Below, piece after piece: positions 28,944 through 37,906 of a stretch of 64,000 bases of DNA. How positions within the stretch are numbered: the stretch's first letter is position 1; each line of letters opens with the position of its first letter. Source of the DNA: Apilactobacillus kunkeei (lineage in GTDB: Bacteria > Bacillota > Bacilli > Lactobacillales > Lactobacillaceae); assembly GCF_005930975.1 (NCBI RefSeq), contig NZ_VBSE01000039.1, positions 62,001 through 126,000 of the forward strand. The letters are read 5' to 3'. The position numbers were made by a program, and so were the translations under genes. Below the pieces are notes generated by a model. The model saw only the letters and a list, made by a program, of their open reading frames with translations. It searched no databases and was not told the origin of the DNA.

Positions 28944-29702
28944 TTAATCATTTTTGCGCCAAGTAATGTTGGCAATTGCAGAGTGACTGTCGTTACTCAT
29001 AATTTCATGCTTAGTTAGAATTGAACCATCTTCTTGTTCTTCCATGTCGTAATAACTTTCTACGGTTGATCCATATTTAACTTCATTTTCGTATCTCAAT
29101 AAGAAATGAGTTGGTGTATGGTTGGTTAGGAAGTCGGCAGGTAAGACGTTAACCATCCAATCCATATAATGAGCATTGTTTACATGTTGGTTTGAATCAA
29201 TATCTGTATATCTTACACGGAAACTTTGTTTAGTTTCTTCGTCATATTGAACCTTTTGTGGTTTAGGCATTTTAGGAACTTGGTTAACCTTTTCAGCACC
29301 AAACGGTTCCACTGTTTCCTTTGGAATAGAAGCAATCTTTCTTTCCTTGTAGTTCATTGCTGCCCATAAACCAGTCATGTGCATTAATACTTCACCAGAT
29401 TCACTTTCGATAGTGAATTCACGGTAAGCAAAATACTTGTTGTATGACTTTGACTTGGTATTAATAGTGATATTTTCATCAACCACTGGCATGCGGTTAA
29501 TATGCACATCGTATTGAATAACAACCCAAGTAACTCCGAACTGACGGACAAATTCAGCTCCAACACCAAGTTTATCACTATGATCTTCTGATGCTAATAT
29601 AATTACATCTAGCATCATCGCAATGGTCATACGACGGGTAAAATCAGCTTCATAGTAGGTAACTCTATGTTTTTCACTAAAAACAGTTGGTTGGTTTTCC
29701 AT
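28944..29702 (-). CDS. Acyl-[acyl-carrier-protein] thioesterase
   Basis: 252 aa made of two tandem hot-dog halves (about 8-135 and 155-250), the FatA/FatB-like arrangement. The second half has YTDIDSNQHVNNAHYMDWMV with the conserved Asp/Asn/His region of plant-type thioesterases. It hydrolyses acyl-ACP to free fatty acid; in lactobacilli it probably adjusts membrane acyl supply. GGAGTG precedes the ATG. It follows rsmI by 12 bases, so it probably belongs to the same operon. Confidence 0.9.
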   Translation of the reverse strand: MENQPTVFSEKHRVTYYEADFTRRMTIAMMLDVIILASEDHSDKLGVGAEFVRQFGVTWVVIQYDVHINRMPVVDENITINTKSKSYNKYFAYREFTIESESGEVLMHMTGLWAAMNYKERKIASIPKETVEPFGAEKVNQVPKMPKPQKVQYDEETKQSFRVRYTDIDSNQHVNNAHYMDWMVNVLPADFLTNHTPTHFLLRYENEVKYGSTVESYYDMEEQEDGSILTKHEIMSNDSHSAIANITWRKND

Positions 29703-29714
29703 TATTATTCACTC

Positions 29715-30593
29715 CTAGATTTCGTGATAGATATTATATATCTCTTGCTTTTTTACTTTGTGTAACTTGGCAACCTCTTTGATTGCTGCATTGGTCTTCA
29801 TTCCCTTTCCAATAAACAAGTCAACTTGCTCTTGAATGGATAATCCAGCCAACTCATCTTGTTCCTGACTTTCTTGAGTGGCGTTTTTATTACCATCAAC
29901 AATCACCACGAATTCACCACGAACTTGATTTGATTCGGTCCATTCGATTAATTCAGAAATACTACCACGATCGAATTCTTCAAACTTTTTGGTTAGCTCC
30001 CTGCACAATACCGCCTGACGGTCGGCACCGAATACCTTTTGCATATTCTTAAGAGTCTTGTTTAAACGATGAGGAGCTTCATAGAAAATCAAAGTTTCAC
30101 TATGTTGGTTAAGTTCCTCTAGTTCGTTAATTTGGTCACTATTTTTTCGATTTAAAAATCCAAAGAAATAAAATGGTTGCGGAGTTAAGCCAGAAGCAAT
30201 TAGCGCTGTTAATCCCGCATTTGCTCCAGGAAGTGGAACAACATTAATACTATTATCAACACACGCTTTCACTAGTTCTTGACCCGGATCACTAATTGAC
30301 GGCATCCCAGCGTCACTGACTTGGGCAACATTTTGACCATCATTTAAATATTGTACCAATTCATCAATACGGTAGTCTTTGTTATCTTCTCTAAAACTGA
30401 TTTTCTTAGTATCAATTTCAAAATGATTTAACAATTGTTGAGTATGACTTGGGTTTTCAGCGGCAATTAAGTCCACTTCTTTAAGTGTCTTAATTGCTCG
30501 AAACGTCATGTCATCTAGGTTACCAATTGGTGTGGGAACTAGATATAATATTCCTTTATCTTGATTAGTGGTAAAGCTATGTTGTTCTTGCAC
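29715..30593 (-). CDS. rsmI: 16S rRNA (cytidine-1402-2'-O)-methyltransferase
   Basis: 292 aa. The SAM-binding TP-methylase fold starts LYLVPTPIGNLDDMTFRA (about 16-33), followed by QVSDAGMPSISDPG and LPGANAGLTALIASGL. It methylates C1402 of 16S rRNA in the decoding centre. The start is a GTG with GGAGG 7 bases upstream. It lies 15 bases after yabA, in the holB-yabA-rsmI order shared with Bacillus. The C-terminal 60 residues form the extra helical domain typical of Firmicutes. Confidence 0.95.
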   Translation of the reverse strand: MQEQHSFTTNQDKGILYLVPTPIGNLDDMTFRAIKTLKEVDLIAAENPSHTQQLLNHFEIDTKKISFREDNKDYRIDELVQYLNDGQNVAQVSDAGMPSISDPGQELVKACVDNSINVVPLPGANAGLTALIASGLTPQPFYFFGFLNRKNSDQINELEELNQHSETLIFYEAPHRLNKTLKNMQKVFGADRQAVLCRELTKKFEEFDRGSISELIEWTESNQVRGEFVVIVDGNKNATQESQEQDELAGLSIQEQVDLFIGKGMKTNAAIKEVAKLHKVKKQEIYNIYHEI

Positions 30594-30608
30594 TTGGACT
30601 CCTCCAGA

Positions 30609-30944
30609 TTAACGATTTAAGATTTCATTACAGAAAATACAGCTTTCATCGTTTTCACGATGAGATCCGTAAAACTCGATGCAGACATGGAACCCTTCGT
30701 TAAATAAGTGTTCCAAGTTTTCACGAGATTTAGAAGAACGTGGTCTGTTCTTCTTGTTATCGTTTTCCACATTTTCTTTTTGTTCATTGATGAAATCATG
30801 TAAATGTTGGTTTTCAATTCTTAGTTCTGCATTTTCTTCCATTACTTCTGTTAATGCTTTTCGAACTTCAGAAAATTGGCTTAACATTAATTCAGTTTGT
30901 GATTCTAAATCCTTGATTCCATCATACAATTCACGTTTCTCCAA
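30609..30944 (-). CDS. yabA: Replication initiation control protein YabA
   Basis: 111 aa. The N-terminal leucine-zipper/coiled-coil (about 3-60) forms the tetramer, and the C-terminal zinc motif HVCIEFYGSHR...CIFC binds DnaA and DnaN. It restrains re-initiation at oriC. The start is a TTG with GGGGTG 7 bases upstream. It lies between holB and rsmI. In Bacillus, ricT lies between holB and yabA; here the gap is only 15 bases. Confidence 0.93.
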   Translation of the reverse strand: MEKRELYDGIKDLESQTELMLSQFSEVRKALTEVMEENAELRIENQHLHDFINEQKENVENDNKKNRPRSSKSRENLEHLFNEGFHVCIEFYGSHRENDESCIFCNEILNR

Positions 30945-30959
30945 ACAATTTCACCCCGT

Positions 30960-31970
30960 TTAACTATTTATTATTTTCATAATTTTTAATGTAGTAGCCT
31001 CTAATATATTTTGGAAACTAACATTTACTGCCATTTGGTTGTTACAGTTTAAGATTACTTCCATAATTTGAATTAGCTTGGCCTCATTGATACTTTCGCT
31101 CAGCTGTTCAACATTTTGGGCCTGTTTTGGAAAATTATAATTCTTACTTCCAGTATACTTTGCATCTAAAACATCTTCAAATATTGATAGCAACATATCA
31201 ATTACTACTTGGCGTTTACTATTATCACTAACTAACGGCATGATATTACTTTGTATCAAAACAAATGATGTTTTATCTCTTTGTACCAGCATACTAAACC
31301 ACTGACTAATTGCAGAAATAATCTTGGTTAACCATTCATCCTCCTGCCATTCTTTGACAGTCGACATTTGGTTAGTCAATCTTTTAATGATTTTAAACTG
31401 ACTGGGAATTACTCCTAGTTTGGCCAATTCATCATTAAAATCATTAGTATTTAACGGATTTAAATCGACCACCTGGGTTCTAGAGATAATGGTCGGTAAT
31501 ATTAAATTCTTATTGGTAGTTAGTAGAAACGAAACTATATTAGCACCAGGTTCTTCAATAAACTTTAATAAACTATTGGCTGCTCCAGTAGTCATCTTTT
31601 CAGCATCACAAACGATGAAGAATTTCTGATTACCTTCCAAACCACTTTTAGAAAATTCAGATTTTAGGTATCTTATTTGATCAACCTTGATACTCAATCC
31701 ATCTGGTTTAATGATTACAACATCAGGATGTTGTTGTTCTGCGATTCTACGACATTCATTACAATGTCCACAAGGCATTGAATCTTCGGAAACATTTTTA
31801 CAAAACATTCTCATTGTTATAAATAATGCTAATGATAACTTTCCGACACCCTCTTCACCGTTAAATAGGTAAGAATGGGATAATTCGTGATTGTTCACCA
31901 CTTGTAAAAATTTGTTCATCAGTGGCTTTTGCTTTTTCTCAGTCTCTGCAATCACTTGGTTTTCGGTCAT
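30960..31970 (-). CDS. holB: DNA polymerase III subunit delta'
   Basis: 336 aa. AAA+ clamp-loader fold with a P-loop variant GEEGVGKLSL near 38-47 and a zinc module (CGHCNECRR near 80). SLLKFIEEPGANIVSFLL matches the delta' core. The Walker A lacks the usual S/T after GK, consistent with a subunit that does not hydrolyse ATP. It is part of the clamp loader with DnaX (same window) and HolA. Flanked by yaaQ and yabA as in Bacillus. Confidence 0.92.
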   Translation of the reverse strand: MTENQVIAETEKKQKPLMNKFLQVVNNHELSHSYLFNGEEGVGKLSLALFITMRMFCKNVSEDSMPCGHCNECRRIAEQQHPDVVIIKPDGLSIKVDQIRYLKSEFSKSGLEGNQKFFIVCDAEKMTTGAANSLLKFIEEPGANIVSFLLTTNKNLILPTIISRTQVVDLNPLNTNDFNDELAKLGVIPSQFKIIKRLTNQMSTVKEWQEDEWLTKIISAISQWFSMLVQRDKTSFVLIQSNIMPLVSDNSKRQVVIDMLLSIFEDVLDAKYTGSKNYNFPKQAQNVEQLSESINEAKLIQIMEVILNCNNQMAVNVSFQNILEATTLKIMKIINS

Positions 31971-31982
31971 TTTCTTCCCCCA

Positions 31983-32309
31983 TTAGAATCGATAAAAATT
32001 ATCCATTGGCATTTCCATTACGGTAGCGCCACCTACTTCAATTTTAACCGGATATGATGAATCTGAAACTCCACCATCCAAATTAACTGGAGGTGTCATA
32101 TATTGTTCACGCTTACTTGAAACCTTCTTAATGATATCTAAAACATCATTAACACGGTCATCTTCAATCCCAATCATAAAAGTAGTATTTCCTGACTTTA
32201 GAAAACCACCGGTAGTTGATAGTTTAGTTTGATGAACATTATTCTTAGCAAAAGCATTTTGTAGCTTGTTAGTATCTTTATTTTGCACAATTACAATTAA
32301 AAGTTTCAT
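31983..32309 (-). CDS. darA: Cyclic-di-AMP-binding PII-like protein (YaaQ/DarA/PstA)
   Basis: 108 aa, family length. A PII-like fold: MKLLIVIVQNKDTNKLQNAF start, conserved TTGGFLKSGNTTFMIGIED at about 35-53 and a long loop before the last strand. The family forms trimers that bind c-di-AMP; the downstream target is not established. It lies between tmk and holB with short gaps, as in Bacillus. The symbol follows B. subtilis usage. Confidence 0.92.
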   Translation of the reverse strand: MKLLIVIVQNKDTNKLQNAFAKNNVHQTKLSTTGGFLKSGNTTFMIGIEDDRVNDVLDIIKKVSSKREQYMTPPVNLDGGVSDSSYPVKIEVGGATVMEMPMDNFYRF

Positions 32310-32323
32310 TCAAAATCACGTCC

Positions 32324-32968
32324 CTATTTTTTAAATTCCTTTAAATATGGTTGCAAAATTTCTAAAACATTTTTGTATACAGCATCAATTGATTGTGTAG
32401 CATCAACTGATTTGATACGTTTTGGATTAGCCTTTGCTAAACGTTGATAAGCTGCATGAACTCGGTTATGGAAGTCAATTGTTTCAACATCCAATCTGTC
32501 GACCTCTTCATCTGCCCTATTCTTAGCAATACGCTTTAATCCTTCTTCTACTGGAAGATTAAAATAGATAGTAAGGTCTGGTAGAAAGCCTTCTGTAGCG
32601 AATTGGTTCATTTCATTAATTTTATCTTCTCCAATTTCTCTACCCCCTCCTTGATATGCAATCGAGCTATCAAGGTAACGATCACAGATAACTAACTTAT
32701 TATCAGCAATCGCTGGCTTCACTGTTTGTTCAATATTTTGGCGACGAGCCGCAGCATATAATAATGCTTCGGTTCGCTTATCCATATCAACATTTTTACG
32801 GTCTAGAATTACTTCACGGATACTTTCGGCAATTGGATTACCACCAGGTTCTCTACTGGTAACTAATTTGTCGCCCATTTCTTCCTTTAAATAATCTAAT
32901 ACCATGTTCAGAATGGTTGTTTTACCAGCTCCATCCGTACCTTCAAATGTGATAAATTTTCCAGCCAT
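32324..32968 (-). CDS. tmk: Thymidylate kinase
   Basis: 214 aa. P-loop FEGTDGAGKTT at about 9-19, DR motif in VICDRYLDSSIAYQGGGREI (about 92-111), LID region KNRADEEVDRL. It phosphorylates dTMP to dTDP and so works with the ribonucleotide reductase and dUTPase also in this window. First of a run tmk-yaaQ-holB-yabA-rsmI; a terminator separates it from yaaL. Confidence 0.96.
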   Translation of the reverse strand: MAGKFITFEGTDGAGKTTILNMVLDYLKEEMGDKLVTSREPGGNPIAESIREVILDRKNVDMDKRTEALLYAAARRQNIEQTVKPAIADNKLVICDRYLDSSIAYQGGGREIGEDKINEMNQFATEGFLPDLTIYFNLPVEEGLKRIAKNRADEEVDRLDVETIDFHNRVHAAYQRLAKANPKRIKSVDATQSIDAVYKNVLEILQPYLKEFKK

Positions 32969-33042
32969 ATACTATACCCCTACTTTCATCTTTCTATCTC
33001 ATTGTACTTTAATTTATTAGTTTCAACAAATGAACAACAAAG

Positions 33043-33074
33043 AAAAAGTGTCTTATTCCAAAGAATAAAGACAC
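33043..33074 (-). terminator. Terminator after yaaL
   Basis: Minus strand GTGTCTTTATTC-TTTG-GAATAAGACAC (one bulge) followed by TTTTT, between yaaL and tmk. Confidence 0.85.
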
Positions 33075-33076
33075 CT

Positions 33077-33325
33077 TTAGTAATCAATAACAGAAGATTG
33101 AATACGGTTGTTGGAAACTTTTCTTTCTCTTGCTTCTCGATATAAAAATAAATATTTTTCACGAGCTAAACGAGTTTGGGCAACAATTTCACCATCAACT
33201 TCATAAATTGCTTCTTGGGTTTCAGTAGCCTGATCCCATTGGTATTTAGCACGATCGATAGAATCCAATAGAAATTCATCATATTGTTTTCCTACGTTGT
33301 GTGAAAATCTTGAAAATCCTAACAT
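33077..33325 (-). CDS. YaaL family small protein (DUF2508)
   Basis: 82 aa, hydrophilic and helix-rich. The pattern LLDSIDRAKYQWDQA and TRLAREKYLFLYREAR matches YaaL (DUF2508) of the recR-yaaL pair in Bacillus. Function unknown. It starts 12 bases after recR, so it is cotranscribed, and a terminator follows. Confidence 0.85.
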   Translation of the reverse strand: MLGFSRFSHNVGKQYDEFLLDSIDRAKYQWDQATETQEAIYEVDGEIVAQTRLAREKYLFLYREARERKVSNNRIQSSVIDY

Positions 33326-33337
33326 CAGTATTCACTC

Positions 33338-33937
33338 CTACATTTCAGTTCGACCAGAAACAGCTCTAGAAAGCGTCATTTCATCAGCATATTCGATATC
33401 ACTACCAACTGATAAGCCATGTGCTAATCTAGTTACTTTAATTCCGGCTGGCTTAACTAAACGTGATAAATACATTGCTGTTGCTTCCCCTTCAGGAGTA
33501 GCGTTCGTTGCAATAATAATTTCTTTAATTGCTTCGTCACTTTGCAAACGTTTAATTAGGCTTTTAATATTTAAATCTTCTGGTCCCTTTCCCTCAATTG
33601 GAGATAAGACACCATTTAATACATGATATAAGCCATGATAATCTTTCATTTTTTCCATTACCATGATGTCTCTTGGCTGTTCAACAACCAAAACAGTTGA
33701 TTGATCCCTTGTCTTGTCTCGACAAATAACACATGGATCTTCATCAGTTAAATTTCCGCAAATTGAACAATACATCAACTTGTCCTTGGTTTCCTTCAAT
33801 GCTGAAGAGAACTTTGCGACGTCATCTTTGTTCATGTCAACAACGAAATATGCAAGTCTAATAGCTGTCTTATGGCCGATTCCTGGTAGACGCATAAAAC
33901 TGTCAATCAGCTTGGCAATTGGTTCAGGATATTGCAT
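33338..33937 (-). CDS. recR: Recombination mediator RecR
   Basis: 199 aa. Helix-hairpin-helix [16 protein letters not shown] at about 17-32, four-cysteine zinc finger [16 protein letters not shown] (about 57-72), then the TOPRIM domain beginning [11 protein letters not shown] and a Walker-like [17 protein letters not shown]. With RecF/RecO it loads RecA on gapped DNA. It follows ybaB by 22 bases in the conserved dnaX-ybaB-recR unit. Confidence 0.96.
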   Translation of the reverse strand: MQYPEPIAKLIDSFMRLPGIGHKTAIRLAYFVVDMNKDDVAKFSSALKETKDKLMYCSICGNLTDEDPCVICRDKTRDQSTVLVVEQPRDIMVMEKMKDYHGLYHVLNGVLSPIEGKGPEDLNIKSLIKRLQSDEAIKEIIIATNATPEGEATAMYLSRLVKPAGIKVTRLAHGLSVGSDIEYADEMTLSRAVSGRTEM

Positions 33938-33959
33938 AATTAACCTTCTTTAATTTAAA

Positions 33960-34277
33960 TTACATTCCTGGAATTCCCATTCCTTTAGTGTACTTACCCA
34001 TTGAATCTTGTGTAGTCTTTTCAATTTGTGCAAGCGCATCGTTTACGGCACTGATTACTAAATCTGAAGTCATATCTGGGTCTTCTGGATCCAATGCTTC
34101 TGGTTTAATCTTCATGTCTTTCATCTTGCGGTCACCTGAGAAAGTAACAACTACCATATCTTCAGGGGCTTTTCCAACAAATTCAGTGTTGTTGATTTGT
34201 TCTTGTTCAGCACCCATTTGTTTTTGTAGTTGCTTAACTTGTTTCATCATCTTTCCCATGTTCATTCCGTTCATCAT
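33960..34277 (-). CDS. Nucleoid-associated protein YbaB/EbfC
   Basis: 105 aa. The Met-rich N-terminus leads into a [13 protein letters not shown] coiled coil, then the central beta-core [16 protein letters not shown] and a C-terminal helix. It is a small DNA-binding dimer shaping the nucleoid. It sits between dnaX and recR, the near-universal arrangement. AAGGAGC lies about 10 bases upstream of the first ATG; the second ATG is equally possible. Confidence 0.94.
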   Translation of the reverse strand: MMNGMNMGKMMKQVKQLQKQMGAEQEQINNTEFVGKAPEDMVVVTFSGDRKMKDMKIKPEALDPEDPDMTSDLVISAVNDALAQIEKTTQDSMGKYTKGMGIPGM

Positions 34278-34292
34278 AACTATAACAGCTCC

Positions 34293-36104
34293 TTAATCAT
34301 CTTTTACATCTATTATATCTTCACCAAAAAGTTGTGTTGCTTGTTTAACTATTTTGGGTTCATTGTCTTGTTTTTCATTATTATTATCATCGTTTTGGTC
34401 TGAATTTTCAACACTTGAATTTTCAGATTCTTCTCTAACGTCTTTACCACTATTCTTTTGGGCAACGATGTAACCCTTTCTTATTTCAGGCCATTGTTCA
34501 GCCGGGATAAAGACAAAGTCTGGAACGTAGCTCAAAATACGGTCCAATCCATTACCCAAGGCGTCTTGTAGTTCTTCATCAGTACTTGCCTTTTGGAATA
34601 GGAATGGATATTCGAATGAAACAACCACACCATCATGACTGGCAGCAACTGGTTTAGAAACATTCATCAATGCACGCTTGGTGACGTCTAGTCCGCTCAA
34701 TAGTTCATCCCAAATATTTTGAATATTGGTCAAATCTTGACGAGTGGCGTTGTCCAAGACCGGATAAATCTTGGTTAGGTTAACCCTAGCGTTGCTTGAA
34801 CTACCTGATGGTTTTTTAGCAGCTGGTCTTCTAGCTGGCTCACTAGCAGCATTACCGCCGTTGTTAGTAGCGACACCATTCTTGATTAGTTCTTCGACTT
34901 GTTTTTGTAAACTAGCAACTTTATCCTTCAATTGTTGAACCATTTGGTTATCAACGTTTGAAGCACTTGAAGGTTGCAAATCTGGTTGTGATTGTGCTGG
35001 CGCTGGACTAGCTACTTGTTGGTTATCAGTAGATAACTTAACGGTCAATACATCTAGATAAACGTCTGGATGCATTGTGTATCTCATTTGATTTTGAATG
35101 TCGTTTAAATCAACAATCATACGATAGACTCTTTGAGCATCCACAATTGATGTTAGTTGCTTGAACTCCTCATCAATCACACCTAGTTCTGATTCTTCAA
35201 CCATTTCAGGTGATTGTTGGTATAACAAGATGTCTTGGCAGTACTTGATTAGGTCTTCGACAAATCTTGCCGCATCTTTACCAGATTCTAGCATTTGTCT
35301 GACATCCGATAATGCATCCTTAACATCATGGTTCACAACATTGGTTAGGTACTTTGATAGTAATGACTTGGTTACACTACCAGTTACTTGCAATGCATTT
35401 TCGTAAGTTACCTTATCAAATCCAAATGACAATACTTGATCTAAGATACTTAAGGCATCACGCATTCCACCTTCTGCGGCTTTGGCGATTACCTTTAGTG
35501 CCTTGTCATCATAATCAATTTTTTTATCATTTAAAATGAATTCCATTCTGCCTAAGATATCATTTGCGGTGATACGTTTAAAATCAAAACGTTGAACACG
35601 TGAAATGATTGTAGCCGGAATTTTTTGTGGTTCCGTTGTTGCTAAAATAAAAATAACATGTGCGGGTGGTTCTTCTAATGTCTTCAGTAATGCATTGAAA
35701 GCTCCTGTTGATAACATATGAACTTCATCAATAATGTACACTTTATAAGTTGCCTGAGTAGGGGCATATTTGGCCTTATCTCTGACATCTCTAATTTCTT
35801 CAACTCCATTATTAGAGGCCGCATCAATTTCAATAACATCATTTAGCGTTCCGTTTGTAATACTTTCACAAATTTCACATTCGTTGCAAGGTTCCCCATC
35901 TTTTTGGTTTGGACAGTTAATTGCCTTTGCCAAAATTTTCGCAGCGGAAGTTTTTCCAGTTCCCCTAGGACCTGCAAATAAATAAGCATGACTCAATTGA
36001 TTGGTGACAATCGCATTTTTCAATGTGGTGGTAATAACATCTTGACCAATCACATCGTCAAAACGTTGCGGTCTCCATACACGGTATAAAGCTTGGTAAC
36101 TCAT
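34293..36104 (-). CDS. dnaX: DNA polymerase III subunits gamma/tau
   Basis: 603 aa. Walker A GPRGTGKTSAAK at about 45-56, zinc module CPNQKDGEPCNECEIC, Walker B DEVHML and sensor SRVQRF. The AAA+ domains are followed by a Pro/Ala/Ser/Asn-rich linker (about 370-440) and an acidic C-terminal tail. It is the clamp-loader motor and the tau scaffold for polymerase and helicase. No convincing frameshift signal for a shorter gamma form is seen. The SRP RNA gene lies upstream. Confidence 0.96.
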   Translation of the reverse strand: MSYQALYRVWRPQRFDDVIGQDVITTTLKNAIVTNQLSHAYLFAGPRGTGKTSAAKILAKAINCPNQKDGEPCNECEICESITNGTLNDVIEIDAASNNGVEEIRDVRDKAKYAPTQATYKVYIIDEVHMLSTGAFNALLKTLEEPPAHVIFILATTEPQKIPATIISRVQRFDFKRITANDILGRMEFILNDKKIDYDDKALKVIAKAAEGGMRDALSILDQVLSFGFDKVTYENALQVTGSVTKSLLSKYLTNVVNHDVKDALSDVRQMLESGKDAARFVEDLIKYCQDILLYQQSPEMVEESELGVIDEEFKQLTSIVDAQRVYRMIVDLNDIQNQMRYTMHPDVYLDVLTVKLSTDNQQVASPAPAQSQPDLQPSSASNVDNQMVQQLKDKVASLQKQVEELIKNGVATNNGGNAASEPARRPAAKKPSGSSSNARVNLTKIYPVLDNATRQDLTNIQNIWDELLSGLDVTKRALMNVSKPVAASHDGVVVSFEYPFLFQKASTDEELQDALGNGLDRILSYVPDFVFIPAEQWPEIRKGYIVAQKNSGKDVREESENSSVENSDQNDDNNNEKQDNEPKIVKQATQLFGEDIIDVKDD

Positions 36105-36192
36105 GGAAAACTTCCTTTCAAAAAACTAGTTAACTACATTATATATTCTATTCAATAATTATTCCATTATCGTTTTTGCATCATAGATAAAA

Positions 36193-36222
36193 AAATCTCC
36201 TAGCCAGCATTTGACTAGGAGT
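36193..36222 (-). terminator. Terminator of the SRP RNA gene
   Basis: Minus strand CTCCTAG ... CTAGGAG followed by ATTTTTTTA, shortly downstream of the SRP RNA. Confidence 0.85.
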
Positions 36223-36236
36223 TTGTTTGTATAAAA

Positions 36237-36331
36237 AACAAGAAGCACAAGCGTAGAATACTTAGTGCTGCTTCCTCTCGGATCTGACACGGTTCGTAAA
36301 CACAACTTTGCTTCAAGGCCTTACGGCAATA
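36237..36331 (-). ncRNA. ffs: Signal recognition particle RNA, small bacterial type
   Basis: The minus strand contains GTCAGATCCG and GAGGAAGCAGCAC, the conserved SRP domain IV with its symmetric loop and GNAR-like tetraloop that binds Ffh. Outer arms (GCACAAGCGTAGAATACTTA region against TGTGTTTACGAACC) can pair. About 95 nt, with ends set by the helix to within a few bases. Location between tadA and dnaX is the usual place in lactobacilli. A terminator follows. It targets membrane and secreted proteins to SecYEG with Ffh/FtsY. Confidence 0.92.
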
Positions 36332-36352
36332 ATTATATTAACTTATTCAGGA

Positions 36353-36850
36353 TTATTTTTCAAGCTTATTTCTCTTTTTCTTAGCTTCTTTACTTCTTTT
36401 GCGTGCTTCTTTAAAAAAAGACTTCATTAATTTCCTAGCATTATCAGCCAACAAACCACCTAAAACATTAACCTGATGATTTAAACGACTATCTTCTAAA
36501 ACATGATATAGGCTTTCGGCAGCACCGGCCTTAATATCGTTAGCACCATAGTAAACATTCTTAATTCTAGAATTGATGATTGCTCCAGCACACATTAAAC
36601 ACGGCTCAATAGTTACATATAGGTCACAGTCTTCCAAGCGCCAACTATGCAAGCGACGACATGCTTCATCAATGGCAACGACTTCGGCATGATCTAATGC
36701 ATTATTGCTTAACTCACGGAGATTATGTCCTCTACCAATAATATCACCATCTTTAACGACAATTGCTCCAATCGGAACCTCATTTATCATGTATGCTTTC
36801 TTTGCTTCAAATAAAGCTTCTTTCATATAGTACTCTTTTGTCTTATCCAT
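36353..36850 (-). CDS. tadA: tRNA-specific adenosine deaminase TadA
   Basis: 165 aa from the ATG at 36850. Zinc and proton-shuttle motif HAEVVAIDEAC (about 54-64), and PCLMC in TIEPCLMCAGAIINSRI (about 83-99). It converts A34 to inosine in tRNA-Arg(ACG). In this genome it could also meet a tRNA-Leu with A34 (see 61865-61949). The longer frame lacks a ribosome binding site; GGAAAG is 8 bases from this ATG, which overlaps the end of the upstream methylase by 8 bases. The tail is very Lys-rich. Confidence 0.95.
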   Translation of the reverse strand: MDKTKEYYMKEALFEAKKAYMINEVPIGAIVVKDGDIIGRGHNLRELSNNALDHAEVVAIDEACRRLHSWRLEDCDLYVTIEPCLMCAGAIINSRIKNVYYGANDIKAGAAESLYHVLEDSRLNHQVNVLGGLLADNARKLMKSFFKEARKRSKEAKKKRNKLEK

Positions 36851-37448
36851 TAAATACACTTTCCAATATATAGTAACCTTTGTTCTTCTTGATAATTTCA
36901 CAATTACCAAATAATGATTGCATTAACTTCTTCGCAGATGGCGCACCTTGTTTCTTTTGTAATACCACAGTTAGTGTTCCATTTGGCAATAAATGATTAA
37001 TAGCACCTGAAATCATACCATCAACAATATCCTTTCCTGCTCTTACTGGCGGGTTGGTAATAATTGCAGCAAACTTATCTGTGACATTTTCATAAACATT
37101 AGAATTATGAATCAAAACATTTGAGACATGATTTTGTTCCGCATTCTTTACAGCTAATTCTAGTGCTAAATTATTAACGTCTACCATTTCAAATGTTCTA
37201 TCATGATAATGCTTGGCTAACGCGATTGCCATTGGTCCATATCCACAACCTAGGTCTAGGACATTTCCATCAGGAATTTTATCAAAATTAACATTTTCTA
37301 CTAAAGTTTTTGAACCAAAATCAACAGTTCTTTTTGAGAAAACCCCGTTATCAGTGGTAAAGGTTAATGTGTTGTTTAATAAATCAAAATTCCATGTATG
37401 AAGTTCGTGTACAACATGTGGATTAGGTGTATAATAAAATTCGTTCAT
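36843..37448 (-). CDS. RsmC-like class I SAM methyltransferase
   Basis: 201 aa. SAM-binding VLDLGCGYGPMAIALA at about 66-81 and the substrate motif ITNPPVRAGKDIV near 128-140 mark the RsmC/MTS family (small-domain methyltransferase, PF05175). Family members methylate guanines in 16S rRNA (m2G1207 in E. coli). This is a single-domain version like B. subtilis YbxB. It is translationally coupled to tadA. Exact target nucleotide is not shown. Confidence 0.88.
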   Translation of the reverse strand: MNEFYYTPNPHVVHELHTWNFDLLNNTLTFTTDNGVFSKRTVDFGSKTLVENVNFDKIPDGNVLDLGCGYGPMAIALAKHYHDRTFEMVDVNNLALELAVKNAEQNHVSNVLIHNSNVYENVTDKFAAIITNPPVRAGKDIVDGMISGAINHLLPNGTLTVVLQKKQGAPSAKKLMQSLFGNCEIIKKNKGYYILESVFNG

Positions 37449-37490
37449 TTCAAATCAGATCCTCGTAAAAAATTTTTAAAATTCGCTAAG

Positions 37491-37538
37491 ACACTGTATC
37501 TAGTAGATTAGGAACATTTCGACCACTAAATATGGTGT
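37491..37538. promoter_or_regulatory. Tandem NrdR boxes upstream of nrdHEF
   Basis: Two 16-bp sites, ACACTGTATCTAGTAG (37491-37506) and CCACTAAATATGGTGT (37523-37538), resemble the NrdR consensus ACACWATATATWGTGT (12 and 13 of 16 matches). Their starts are exactly 32 bp apart, three helical turns, as in known NrdR box pairs. NrdR represses ribonucleotide reductase genes when dATP is high. Confidence 0.8.
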
Positions 37539-37634
37539 TTTTTATTTGATTTTTTTCTGTTCTGGTGTAAACTTTTATATATAAATTAAAGGGAAATATC
37601 TTACATATTTCGTCAAAAGAAAGGGAGCAATACC

Positions 37635-37862
37635 ATGGCACAAGTAACCGTATACTCAAAGAATAATTGCATGCAATGCAAGATGACTAAGCGCTTTTTA
37701 AGCGAACACGATATTGATTTTATTGAAAGAAACATTAACGAAGAACCCGAATATGTTTCATACCTAAAATCAAAAGGTTTCATGTCACTACCAGTTGTAG
37801 AAGCAGATGGTATTGACTCAATTTCCGGATTTAGACCAGATCAATTAAGCCAACTATCTTAA
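37635..37862 (+). CDS. nrdH: Glutaredoxin-like protein NrdH
   Basis: 75 aa. Thioredoxin fold with the NrdH redox motif CMQC at 13-16 and the C-terminal SGFRPDQL signature near 65-72. It is the electron donor of class Ib ribonucleotide reductase and is itself reduced by thioredoxin reductase (trxB is in this window). AAAGGGAGC precedes the ATG. It is followed by a hairpin before nrdE. Confidence 0.96.
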   Translation: MAQVTVYSKNNCMQCKMTKRFLSEHDIDFIERNINEEPEYVSYLKSKGFMSLPVVEADGIDSISGFRPDQLSQLS

Positions 37863-37906
37863 TTTCAAATTACGTATTATTCATTATAATATAAAAAGTT
37901 GTTTTT

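Noticed and set aside
34812-34817. A6 run in dnaX as a frameshift site for a gamma subunit
   Set aside because: No heptameric A-AAA-AAG slippery site, no SD-like stimulator and no nearby hairpin with an early stop in the -1 frame were evident.
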